A stretch of 40,494 bases of DNA from Ignavibacteriales bacterium (GTDB lineage Bacteria; Bacteroidota; Ignavibacteria; T3Sed10-11): positions 1-40,494 of the forward strand of contig PWXV01000307.1 in NCBI GenBank assembly GCA_003568415.1. Direction: 5' to 3'. The position numbers and the translations under genes are program-made. Position 1 is the first letter of the stretch; each line of letters begins with the position of its first letter. Positions 17,801-25,681 of the stretch are shown here, in pieces. A model generated the notes under the pieces. It worked only from the letters and a program-made list of their open reading frames with translations, searched no databases and had not been told where the DNA came from.

Positions 17801-19722
17801 ATGCCGTGCTTTCTGATGTACTAACGGAGCTGAAGGTAAATATTGATCTACTCCTGAGTGATTTTGTATTTAATCAGAGTGAAGTTGGCGATATAGCAGT
17901 TCGGGTGCAACAAGAGACAGCCGACAGGTTTGATCTCGAAGTCGATATTACACAGCATGAAAACCGGGGACACATTGCCGGCTATATTCTGACCGGTGAT
18001 GAGACGGATGAAATCAATCTTTCTGTTGATATACAAAATATAAATCTCAATTCTATTGAGGGATTTACTTTGGGTGAGCTTAAGGAGATGGACGGCTCGC
18101 TCATCGGTGATTTAACGATTACGGGTTCAACTACAGCACCCGATATTCAGGGTACGATCACATTCCGCGATGCTTCGTTCCTTGTTGCGCAATTGAATTC
18201 ACGGTTACAAATGGAAGACGAAGTTATTTCATTTGGGCGTGATGGTATAATGTTCAGTAATGTTGCAATAGTTGATGCGAACGGGAACCGGGCTGTTATA
18301 GACGGCAACATTTTTATTACGGATTTTACGGATTACCGGTTTGCGCTGGATGTTCGTTCAAATAATTTTATGTTGATGAATACCTCACGTAAACATAACG
18401 AGCTATTCTACGGGCGCATAATGATTGATAGTAATATCCGCATTACCGGTGATCAATATCAGCCGGTGATCAATGCCACCATAGGGCTGAAAGAAGGCAC
18501 AAATCTTACCGTTATAGTTCCCGAACAGGATCCGGAAGTTATCGAGCGGGCGGGGGTTGTGGAATTTGTAGTGATGGATGAGAACCATCAACCGATACGT
18601 GAAGTTGATGATACCCGGGATACGGTACGAACAGCATTGCAGGGTATTGATCTTACGGCAAATATTGATGTGGATTTACAAACATCGTTTAATGTGATAA
18701 TCGATGAACAGGCGGGTGATGTCCTTCAGGTGCGGGGTGGTGGAACGCTGAGTTTCGGGATTGATCCGAGCGGTTTGATCAGTCTTGCAGGCAGATATGA
18801 GATCAGACAGGGGTCGTACCAGATGACATTTTATGAAGTTGCAAGAAGACGTTTTGAGATTCGACCCGGCAGTAATATCGTGTGGACAGGTGATCCGATG
18901 GATGCCGAAGTAGATATGACCGCTATTTATACCGTTCGTGCGCCTTCGGTTGATCTCGTTGCAGATCAGGTCGGCGACGAAGCACGGCAGCAATTCAGAC
19001 GAGCTTTACCGTTCCAGGTGTTTTTAAATATGCGAGGAAACTTAATGTCGCCGGAAATCAGTTTTGAACTCGATATGCCCGAGGAACAGCGAGGTGCCAT
19101 GGGTGGGGTGGTATATCAACAATTGCAAAGAGTTAATGAGAATGAGACGGAACGAAATAAACAGGTATTTGCACTTTTAGTATTAAATCGATTTCTACCC
19201 GAAAATCCATTTGAACTTGGCGAAGGAGCAGGATTAACCGGCACCGCACGAACAAGTGCAAGTAAACTGCTTACCCAACAACTGAATGCCCTTTCGAGCC
19301 GGTATATCCGGGGTATGGATATACAATTTGACGTCGAATCGTATGAAGAATTTACCGAAGCGGGACCGGCCGGTCGTACTGAACTACAATTACAAGTCTC
19401 ACGAAGGTTTCTCGAGGATCGTCTTATTGTAGAGCTTGGCGGACAGTTTGATCTTGAAGGAGAGCGGGCGCGCGAAACCGACATAAGTGATATAGCGGGG
19501 GATGTCGCTGTAGAATATATGCTCACTGAAGATGGGAGATTTCGCATCCGCGGGTTTAGAAAAACTGAATTTAATGCGCTTGGTGAAGGTGAAGTTATTT
19601 TTACGGGATTATCGTTTGTCTATGCCCGCGAATTCAATAGATTTATGGAATTGTTCAGACGTCCTGTAGAGGTGGAAGCTGAAGCCCCACCCGAGGTGGC
19701 AGGCGGCGATGAGGATGAATAA
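14812..19722 (+). CDS. tamB: TamB-type translocation and assembly module protein
   Basis: A 1636-residue inner-membrane-anchored periplasm-spanning protein. One N-terminal helix (about residues 7-27) is followed by a very long region of repeated beta-strands typical of AsmA/TamB-like lipid-conducting grooves, then the C-terminal TamB domain (about 1280-1600, e.g. QFRRALPFQVFLNMRGNLMSP and FELDMPEE). It ends in an acidic tail (EAEAPPEVAGGDEDE). With TamL it is thought to help assemble outer-membrane proteins and to move phospholipid to the outer membrane. The ATG at 14812 is preferred to a TTG 15 bases earlier because it begins MRKILKIVGW just before the helix. tamL starts 2 nt after the stop, so the two form one operon. 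Confidence 0.93.
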   Translation: MRKILKIVGWVSAAVLILVLLTVIALQTAFVQNSIAQRAVTELSDRLDTKVSVEQVRIRIPRSVQISGFYIEDQQQDTLWYSETLTVELDMFGLLRNKLNVHSILLENVTANIHRADPDEHYNFDFIATAFSGEDRYNQQSVNSENKPDSPMAISVGTITLSNIRAHYNDETGGDEAQITLGELLLSFDEIDIENSRFSVSRFKLDDITARVTQSKEQEPVEKEPGEPADVTIDAEHIDFSFIDIEYANTVTGDLIQFDLPSLAVRDVSYSTIDDIAEVSSVRLDRTRLNFKTSSGDNDRPVQGGIDFTDIGISNLSLDIDDIRFAGETGSAKVNLLTFHEQSGFTLERFSADFSVDEQSALINDLTIATGYSNIGGSFTARYPSLDVVRDEPGRVDVNLSLDESFIGFGDMVLMQPELTEQLRLERTDGVTIAASIDGPVNDLAVGRIEGSILESTRLKSYGRIVGLPDVENAVFDLTLEEITTGADDIHRMVAADLLPENIVIPPSIGLSGTFNGSMQEFNTFIDLQTTFGQLVASMDMDIREEYERYSGSVTVSRFDIGRILDQPDQFGEVSLTASIDGSGFDEETIDAYLDARIEHAHIQGYDYNDIEIDGRFRNRHFTGYAGMDDPNLTFRFNGDVQFTDDDPVLAFEFDLKHADLHALHLVEDAFILQTKIGADLTGLSIESVDGSAYIRDLQIIQEQHRYSIDSLVVTAATQPELHQITVESDFLSASYDGNVNLAELPSVLSNHINYYFDLHHLETEEDEPDRYFTFSINLHQPELLFDVVFPGLHDLSPATVEGSYTSTNRNLNLSVDIPSVTYEEYIVDSLRVRIESSRNDIAYDVRTATITIPAMKIYAPEVYGAIQENIISTNIAMHDSEMEKVFAVGSSFESMDTVYILSLIPGELIINYDRWSVPEENYVRFGTDILYVHNLRLARDDTHIFARSRDEDTPAPPVEITISDFNIADIARMVGGDTEGGPEQISMDFAGLLNGNAVLSDVLTELKVNIDLLLSDFVFNQSEVGDIAVRVQQETADRFDLEVDITQHENRGHIAGYILTGDETDEINLSVDIQNINLNSIEGFTLGELKEMDGSLIGDLTITGSTTAPDIQGTITFRDASFLVAQLNSRLQMEDEVISFGRDGIMFSNVAIVDANGNRAVIDGNIFITDFTDYRFALDVRSNNFMLMNTSRKHNELFYGRIMIDSNIRITGDQYQPVINATIGLKEGTNLTVIVPEQDPEVIERAGVVEFVVMDENHQPIREVDDTRDTVRTALQGIDLTANIDVDLQTSFNVIIDEQAGDVLQVRGGGTLSFGIDPSGLISLAGRYEIRQGSYQMTFYEVARRRFEIRPGSNIVWTGDPMDAEVDMTAIYTVRAPSVDLVADQVGDEARQQFRRALPFQVFLNMRGNLMSPEISFELDMPEEQRGAMGGVVYQQLQRVNENETERNKQVFALLVLNRFLPENPFELGEGAGLTGTARTSASKLLTQQLNALSSRYIRGMDIQFDVESYEEFTEAGPAGRTELQLQVSRRFLEDRLIVELGGQFDLEGERARETDISDIAGDVAVEYMLTEDGRFRIRGFRKTEFNALGEGEVIFTGLSFVYAREFNRFMELFRRPVEVEAEAPPEVAGGDEDE

Positions 19723-19724
19723 GT

Positions 19725-22034
19725 ATGTATAACAAAATTAAATATATTGTTTTGTTATTTGCTGTATCCCTGATGATTGCAGGTTGCAGTACTACACGGC
19801 ATTTAGCCGAGGATGAAAAGTTATATACCGGTGCCGATATAAAGTGGGATGCAGAAAAGAGGATAGAAAATAAACGAGAGATTGAGAGAAATCTTGAAGA
19901 GGTTGTTCGTCCGAACCCGAATGTAAAATTATTTGGTTTGTTCCGTCACCGGTTATGGTTTTATAATCTGGCAGGAGAAGATGCTGAACGGGGAGTCAGG
20001 GGATGGATCAAACGTCGCCTCGGTCAACCACCGGTATTACTCAGGCACGCAAATCCGGATAACACCTCAATTTTGATGGTTAACCGTCTCCAAAATCACG
20101 GGTATTTTGGCGCTGAGGTTAACTATGAGGTTCGTGAAAAAAGTCGAACGGCAAACATCCTTTATACTGTACGTCCACATCAGCCCTATCGGATAAAGAA
20201 CATCTATTTCCCCGAACCGCGGGATGAGCTGACCGATGGGATTAAAGGTACGAAAGAGGAAACTATTTTAGAAGAGGGTGAGATATTCAAACTTTCAAAA
20301 TTACGTGAAGAACGTGAGCGAATCGACGTGGAGTTGAAGAACAGAGGTTTCTTTTACTTTAACAGTGAGTATATCCGATTTCGCGCCGACAGTACTATCG
20401 GCAATAACAAAGTCAATCTTTACCTCACGATCCGTGATGACGCGCCTGTAAGAGCACATAATAAATACAGGATCGAGAATATATACGTTTATCCCGATTA
20501 CGCTCTCGACCGGGATATGGTAGCTGCCGAACCGGATACCGTTTATACCCATGATACATTTATCATTCAACATGATGGCAGATTCCGGCCGGATATTTTC
20601 ACACGATATGTTTTTTTACAACCAGGTGAAATATATAACAGACACGATCACGTATTGACGATCAACCGTTTAATGGGATTGGGTACTTTTAAATTCGTAA
20701 ATATGCGTTTCCGCGAGACCGAAGGTGTTGAGGAACCATCTCTCGATGCACATATTTACCTGACCCCGGTCAATGAACGCGCTCTCCGTGCCGAACTTCG
20801 TGCGGTGAGTAAATCGAACGACCTGGCCGGTCCTGGGTTGAGTGTGGGATACCGCAATCGTAATTTTTTTCAGGGTGCTGAATCGTTTACCGCAGACGTA
20901 AATTCCAGTTTCGAGACGCAGCTCCGCGGCGGTCAACGCGGTCTCGATTTATATCAGATAGGTTTCGAAACGGAATTGCAAATACCACGTATTATTGGCC
21001 CGATTCCGATATTCGCAAGGGAGAGTTTGTTCGTTCCGCGTACCAGAATACGTCTCGGCTATGATATCCTGAATCGTGTTGACCAGCTCAGGATTAATTC
21101 ATTCACAACGAGATTCGGGTATGTATGGATGAGCGGACGGCATGTGCGACAGGAATTAAATCCTATCAGCATAAATTACTTTCGAAGTTCAATAGCAGAT
21201 GCTGAATTTGAACAGCAGGTTCTCATAGATCCGTTGCTGCAGCGAAGTCTTGAATCTCAGTTTATAATCGGTACAAGCTATTCATTATTTTTTAATAATC
21301 AACCTGATAAGAATCGGCGAAATCATATTTACTTTAATGTTAATCTTGATCTCTCCGGTAATACGATGGAACTGATCCAGAACGTACTCCGGTCTGACGA
21401 TACTGACGGGGATGAACCGAATACCGTATTTGGCATTCCTTACTCACAGTTTGTCCGTGCCGACATTGATTTGCGGTATTATATGCGGTTTGGAGAGAAA
21501 TCGCAATTTGTTACAAGACTTATCACCGGTGCAGGTATACCATACGGTAATTCGACATCAATGCCGTATGTGAAGCAATTCTTCAGCGGAGGATCAAATA
21601 GTATCCGTGCATTTCCTGCCCGCTCAATCGGTCCCGGAACCCTTCCGCCCCCGGATGAGCCCGGCTATTTTATCGACAGAACAGGTGACATACGTGTCGA
21701 GACAAATTTTGAGTATCGTTTCCCAATTGTAAGTATCTTGCGTGGTGCCTTATTTGTGGACGCAGGTAATATATGGATGGTCAGCAAGGAAGGCGAACGT
21801 GAGGGAACAACGTTTGATTTCGATACATTTCTCGGTGAATTTGCTGTCGGTACCGGTTTTGGTTTACGCCTCGATGCTTCGTTTTTCGTGATCCGGTTCG
21901 ATGTTGCGTTTCCCCTTCGCAGACCGTATCTGCCGAGTGGAGAGCGCTGGGTTATCGATGAGATAAATTTCAGAAGTTCACAGTGGAGAAGCGACAATTT
22001 AACTTTCAACATCGCAATCGGCTATCCGTTCTAA
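19725..22034 (+). CDS. tamL: TamA-like Omp85 protein with lipidated N terminus (TamL)
   Basis: A 769-residue outer-membrane protein. The N terminus has a lipobox (LMIAGC, Cys21), the feature that defines TamL, the Bacteroidetes-type form of TamA. POTRA-like repeats fill roughly residues 100-350 (e.g. NRLQNHGYFGAEV, VNLYLTIRDD), and the C-terminal half (about 370-769) is a 16-strand Omp85 barrel. The lid-lock motif region reads FFSGGSNSIRAF (about 618-629), where most family members have VRG(F/Y). The last strand ends in IAIGYPF with the terminal Phe typical of BAM substrates. It acts with the preceding TamB. Confidence 0.92.
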   Translation: MYNKIKYIVLLFAVSLMIAGCSTTRHLAEDEKLYTGADIKWDAEKRIENKREIERNLEEVVRPNPNVKLFGLFRHRLWFYNLAGEDAERGVRGWIKRRLGQPPVLLRHANPDNTSILMVNRLQNHGYFGAEVNYEVREKSRTANILYTVRPHQPYRIKNIYFPEPRDELTDGIKGTKEETILEEGEIFKLSKLREERERIDVELKNRGFFYFNSEYIRFRADSTIGNNKVNLYLTIRDDAPVRAHNKYRIENIYVYPDYALDRDMVAAEPDTVYTHDTFIIQHDGRFRPDIFTRYVFLQPGEIYNRHDHVLTINRLMGLGTFKFVNMRFRETEGVEEPSLDAHIYLTPVNERALRAELRAVSKSNDLAGPGLSVGYRNRNFFQGAESFTADVNSSFETQLRGGQRGLDLYQIGFETELQIPRIIGPIPIFARESLFVPRTRIRLGYDILNRVDQLRINSFTTRFGYVWMSGRHVRQELNPISINYFRSSIADAEFEQQVLIDPLLQRSLESQFIIGTSYSLFFNNQPDKNRRNHIYFNVNLDLSGNTMELIQNVLRSDDTDGDEPNTVFGIPYSQFVRADIDLRYYMRFGEKSQFVTRLITGAGIPYGNSTSMPYVKQFFSGGSNSIRAFPARSIGPGTLPPPDEPGYFIDRTGDIRVETNFEYRFPIVSILRGALFVDAGNIWMVSKEGEREGTTFDFDTFLGEFAVGTGFGLRLDASFFVIRFDVAFPLRRPYLPSGERWVIDEINFRSSQWRSDNLTFNIAIGYPF

Positions 22035-22068
22035 CTAACTAGATGTATCCGAAATAAAGTAACATGTA

Positions 22069-22086
22069 TGTGTTGATAAGCACACA
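22069..22086. promoter_or_regulatory. Predicted activator site 1 (TGTGT-N8-ACACA) for the 22313 gene
   Basis: TGTGT TGATAAGC ACACA is a perfect match to the 18-bp palindrome found twice upstream of each of two sigma-54-type promoters in the window. It lies about 150 bp before the -24 element at 22220, a normal distance for an NtrC-type enhancer site, and 35 bp after the tamL stop. Confidence 0.65.
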
Positions 22087-22131
22087 CACTGTGTGAACAA
22101 TTCCACATCGATAACTATTACATTTAACCTT

Positions 22132-22159
22132 AATATTGTGTTTTAAATAACACAATATT
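22132..22159. promoter_or_regulatory. Predicted activator site 2 within a 28-bp perfect palindrome
   Basis: AATATTGTGTT and AACACAATATT form an 11-bp perfect inverted repeat around TTAAAT. The inner 22137-22154 is TGTGT-TTTAAATA-ACACA, identical in its ten fixed bases to site 1. It lies about 66 bp before the -24 element at 22220. It could also be read as a tamL terminator, but it is GC-poor and has no T run, so an activator site fits better. Confidence 0.65.
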
Positions 22160-22218
22160 CCGTGTGATTCTTCCCTCATTTTAACTATATCTGTTTAAAA
22201 ATAATATATTTGCTCGTC

Positions 22219-22234
22219 TGGCACGATGGTTGTT
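22219..22234 (+). promoter_or_regulatory. Sigma-54-type promoter of the 22313 gene
   Basis: TGGCACG-ATGG-TTGTT has a perfect -24 box and correct 12-nt register (GG at 22220/22221, G at 22232), but the -12 GC reads GT. The expected start is near 22245, giving a leader of about 68 nt. It shares TGGCACGAT with the promoter at 31570. Confidence 0.6.
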
Positions 22235-22312
22235 ATAGTTGCAATGCAGAGTGCTCGATAAAATAATATTCATCGTTTATCAGATAGGCGAACATAATAC
22301 GGGGGAAACAAC

Positions 22313-22684
22313 ATGAATTTTATTAACACACTTAATTTATTGATATGCTTCGGCATTGTAATGAGTTATATGACCCCACCGGTGGGTTTTGTTAATTCAG
22401 CGGAGCGTTCCAGTTCAATTACCGGCATTATAACACCGGGTGAAGCAAGGTCGAAAATTGTGGTCATACAGCAAGGAGTACCGGTTGATTCTTCTTTAGC
22501 AGATATCCAGACGGGCAAATTTATTCTCGGTGGGCTGTTACCAGGTACCTATGACATCAGAATATCGGCACGGGTGGATGGTTATGAAGAAGTCATGTTG
22601 AACCATGTTGCTCTCGCACCGGGTGTGAATACGGATCTGGGGAGAATTGAACTGCCAAGCCGGGCTGAAATATATGATTTATAA
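22313..22684 (+). CDS. Small exported beta-sandwich (CarboxypepD_reg-like) protein
   Basis: This 123-residue protein has a signal peptide (MNFINTLNLLICFGIV..., cleavage possible after VNSAE) and one domain of about 80 residues resembling carboxypeptidase regulatory-like folds: SSITGIITPGEARSKIVV, then TGKFILGGLLPGTYDI, a DGYEE block, and a final APGVNTDLGRIELP. The same order of motifs occurs in the proteins at 31650 and 32607, so the three are paralogs. The start is supported by GGGGGA 7-8 nt upstream. It has its own sigma-54-type promoter with two palindromic sites. It is convergent with ppc, 7 bp apart. The function is unknown; a surface or periplasmic structural or binding role is possible. 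Confidence 0.8.
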   Translation: MNFINTLNLLICFGIVMSYMTPPVGFVNSAERSSSITGIITPGEARSKIVVIQQGVPVDSSLADIQTGKFILGGLLPGTYDIRISARVDGYEEVMLNHVALAPGVNTDLGRIELPSRAEIYDL

Positions 22685-22691
22685 ATCCGGT

Positions 22692-25493
22692 TCAGCCTGT
22701 ATTTCTCAGTCCTGCAGCGATTCCGTTGATACTCAGAAAGATTGCGAGTTTGAGCTCTTGATATTCTTCATCGGTAATTGATTCATCACGTATCCTTCGC
22801 AGGAGTTCGACCTGAATATAGCTCATCGGATCGACATATGGATTGCGCAAGCGGATTGATCGCTGCAGCGTTGGATTATTATCGAGCAATTTCCGGCCAC
22901 CGGATATTTTTGTGACCATTTTGGCCGATTCGTCAAATGCGTGTATGATGCGTTTCGAAATTTTGTTTCTTATTCTTCGATGTTCAACAAGCTTTGAATA
23001 TTCTTCTGCAATAGACATATCGGCTTTCGATAATGTCATCTGAATGTTGTCAATCAAAGCTTTGAAATAAAACCATCGATTATATGCATCCTGTAGTTGT
23101 TTCATACGTTTGCGGGATGACGGTGTGAGATATTTTTGTAAGCCGCTGTGACTTGAATACCATCCGGGTAATATATGACGCGATTGCGTCCAGGCAAAGA
23201 CCCAGGGGATTGCACGCATATCTTCGATCCGTTTGGTTTTCTTTCGTTTTGCAGGACGAGAACCAAGCCGGAGTTCCGAAATTTCATTGATGGGTGTCGC
23301 GGCATAAAAATACTCGAGTAATTCTTCTGTGTGATAGACCAGGTCACGGTATTCTGATCTGGCGCCATCACCTATTTCTTCCATAAGTTCAGCCCACTGT
23401 GGATTATCGAGTTCGTCTTCAAGTGGACTGTATTCTGCCGGGAGACTGACCCGGAGTATTGCCGAAATGTCGAGTTCAAGTGTACGATGAGCGATGGCAG
23501 GGTGAGCATATTTTAGTGAGATCATTTCGCCCTGTTCAGTAATCTTGATTTTCCCATTCATCGTTCCGGCCGGTTGTCCGAGAATTGCCTGATGCGAGGG
23601 ACCGCCGCCGCGGCCGACTGTCCCGCCTCTGCCGTGGAAAAAGTAGACCGATATACCATGCGCTGTAGCTGTCTGTGATAATACTCGTTGTGCTTTATAT
23701 AATTCCCAGGATGAAGCAACAACACCGCTATCTTTACTGCTGTCTGAGTAACCGATCATGATCTCCTGATTGTTTTCTCGTGCAGCAAGATGTTGTTGAT
23801 ACAGTGGATGCTTGTAAAGCTGCTCAGTCATTGCAGATGCATGACGAAGATCATCGACCGTCTCAAAAAGAGGTGCTATATCAAGTTTGCTGGATGTGAT
23901 TTCCTTATTCTCGGTTTCAATAAGACCCGACCATTTCATAAGGAGTAATACTTCAAGCACATCATTCACCGATTCACACATGCTGATAATGTAAGTTCGT
24001 ATGCTCTCAATACCGAAATCATTGTGACATCGTTGTATAGTTCTGAATGTATCGAGGACATTCTGCGCTCTTTCAGACAGTGAACCCTCATCGATGATAT
24101 CCTGAAAGAAGAAATCTTCGATAATAATAATCCTTTTGTCATCCTGTAGAGCAGTGTATTCCGGGACATACTTGTTGAGAATTTCTGCAACGGTCTCGTG
24201 ATGTTCGGCCACGTGTTGACGGATATCGAGTGTAGCCAGATGAAATCCGAATATCTCCACCTGTTTGATAATGCGTTTTAGATTACCATCTGCAAGGTAT
24301 GCTCCATCGTTGCTTCGTAAACTGCGATCGATTATTCGGAGATCATCGAGGAATTCACTGCTGTGTGAATAGTGTAATGCGGATTGAGAAGTTTCCGTTC
24401 GTATTGTGGTAAGCGTGTTTTGTAATTTGAATGAAATAAGTCTGAATTTTTGTCGGTGAACCTCGGCAGGGTTTCTGATCGAAGTACGTTGATGTTCTTC
24501 GTAGGAAAGTGATTGCAGATCCCGGTAAATAGACTCTTCAAGCTCATCACATACTCCGATAAGACGCTTCGATTCACTGTATTCGAGATAGAGTTGTTCT
24601 ATACGTTCGATGTAAAGCTGAAGGGCAAGTTCTTTATGACGTCGAAGAGTTTCATAGGTAATATCGGGTGTGACAAAAGGATTACCATCACGGTCACCAC
24701 CAATCCAGCTCCCGAATCGTAAAAAAGCCGGAATCGTAAAACGATCGTCCGGATAATATTGCTTTAGTTGTCGTTCAAGTTCATGATATACATCGGGTAC
24801 AGTATCGAACAATATTTCACGGAAATAATGTAAACCATTCGTTACTTCATCGAGTACCGAGAATTCGAACAAGCGGATTTCATCCGTCAACCGGATGCTC
24901 ATAATCTGGCGGCGGATATCATCGATAATAGCTACCCGATCGGGTTTTGTTAGTTGTGAGTTTTCCAGAGATTCAAGGTTTTTCCATATACGCAGATGTT
25001 TCAATAAGATTGTGCGCCGTGTAGCTTCTGTTGGATGTGCGGTAAATACCGGTATGATCGACAACGAGTTGATTGTATCCTGAATCACCGAGGACGGGAT
25101 CTCCTGTTTGCTGAATTCCTTGATACAATCTTCTATAGAACCCTTCTGAGGTTCTGATCCGGGATCGATGCGATATTTTCTTCTCCGGTGGATCCGATGA
25201 TTTTGCTCGGCGATATTTGATAATTGAAAGTATATCGAAAAGGCGCGGATAATCTTAGATAGGGTTGCAATGTCAAGTGTTGAGATATTTTTCTTTAATG
25301 CACGTAAGCGCGATGAAGAGTGCTTTTCACGCAAGGATTTTGTAGTACGGCGTATATATTCCTCAAGATCGAAGAACTCTTCTCCTTCGATTTCAATTAT
25401 TACTTCACCCAGAAGATTACCGAGCAGACGGATATTGTCCCGCAGGGGTTTTAATTTATCTTGATTGCCGGCTCGCGATTTCTTTGTTTGCAT
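22692..25493 (-). CDS. ppc: Phosphoenolpyruvate carboxylase
   Basis: This enzyme of about 933 residues converts PEP and bicarbonate to oxaloacetate, refilling the TCA cycle. Signature motifs are present: TAHPTEATRR (near 153, catalytic His), GSWIGGDRDGNP (near 264), GYSDSSKDSG (near 583), FHGRGGTVGRGGG (near 619), a GSRPAKR block, and the conserved C-terminal end SINGIAAGLRNTG. The length fits bacterial PEPC (880-960). The ATG at 25493 gives MQTKKSRAGNQDKLKPLRDN just before the first conserved block; an ATG at 25523 and a TTG at 25532 are alternatives, and none has a Shine-Dalgarno sequence. It is monocistronic, divergent from the sensor operon and convergent with the gene at 22313. Confidence 0.96.
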   Translation of the reverse strand: MQTKKSRAGNQDKLKPLRDNIRLLGNLLGEVIIEIEGEEFFDLEEYIRRTTKSLREKHSSSRLRALKKNISTLDIATLSKIIRAFSIYFQLSNIAEQNHRIHRRRKYRIDPGSEPQKGSIEDCIKEFSKQEIPSSVIQDTINSLSIIPVFTAHPTEATRRTILLKHLRIWKNLESLENSQLTKPDRVAIIDDIRRQIMSIRLTDEIRLFEFSVLDEVTNGLHYFREILFDTVPDVYHELERQLKQYYPDDRFTIPAFLRFGSWIGGDRDGNPFVTPDITYETLRRHKELALQLYIERIEQLYLEYSESKRLIGVCDELEESIYRDLQSLSYEEHQRTSIRNPAEVHRQKFRLISFKLQNTLTTIRTETSQSALHYSHSSEFLDDLRIIDRSLRSNDGAYLADGNLKRIIKQVEIFGFHLATLDIRQHVAEHHETVAEILNKYVPEYTALQDDKRIIIIEDFFFQDIIDEGSLSERAQNVLDTFRTIQRCHNDFGIESIRTYIISMCESVNDVLEVLLLMKWSGLIETENKEITSSKLDIAPLFETVDDLRHASAMTEQLYKHPLYQQHLAARENNQEIMIGYSDSSKDSGVVASSWELYKAQRVLSQTATAHGISVYFFHGRGGTVGRGGGPSHQAILGQPAGTMNGKIKITEQGEMISLKYAHPAIAHRTLELDISAILRVSLPAEYSPLEDELDNPQWAELMEEIGDGARSEYRDLVYHTEELLEYFYAATPINEISELRLGSRPAKRKKTKRIEDMRAIPWVFAWTQSRHILPGWYSSHSGLQKYLTPSSRKRMKQLQDAYNRWFYFKALIDNIQMTLSKADMSIAEEYSKLVEHRRIRNKISKRIIHAFDESAKMVTKISGGRKLLDNNPTLQRSIRLRNPYVDPMSYIQVELLRRIRDESITDEEYQELKLAIFLSINGIAAGLRNTG

Positions 25494-25621
25494 AATCTGT
25501 GACCGATTTGATTGTGAATACATAAAATACAAATAATTTCAAAAAAACGACACCAGATTATTGCATTTCCTATTGAAATCCACATTTTTATAATGTAAAT
25601 TTAAAGTTCACGCCCTGATGG

Positions 25622-25642
25622 TATCAAGAAAACCTCTTGATA
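25622..25642 (+). repeat. Hairpin upstream of the solute-binding lipoprotein gene
   Basis: TATCAAGA and TCTTGATA form a perfect 8-bp stem with a 5-nt loop (AAACC), ending 40 bp before the chosen start. No T run follows. It could be a leader RNA hairpin or an operator for the sensor operon. The rest of the 188-bp gap from ppc shows no sigma-54 or TGTGT-N8-ACACA site. Confidence 0.4.
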
Positions 25643-25681
25643 CATGAGTGGAATGTCTATGCACGAGGAGGAATGCCGCAC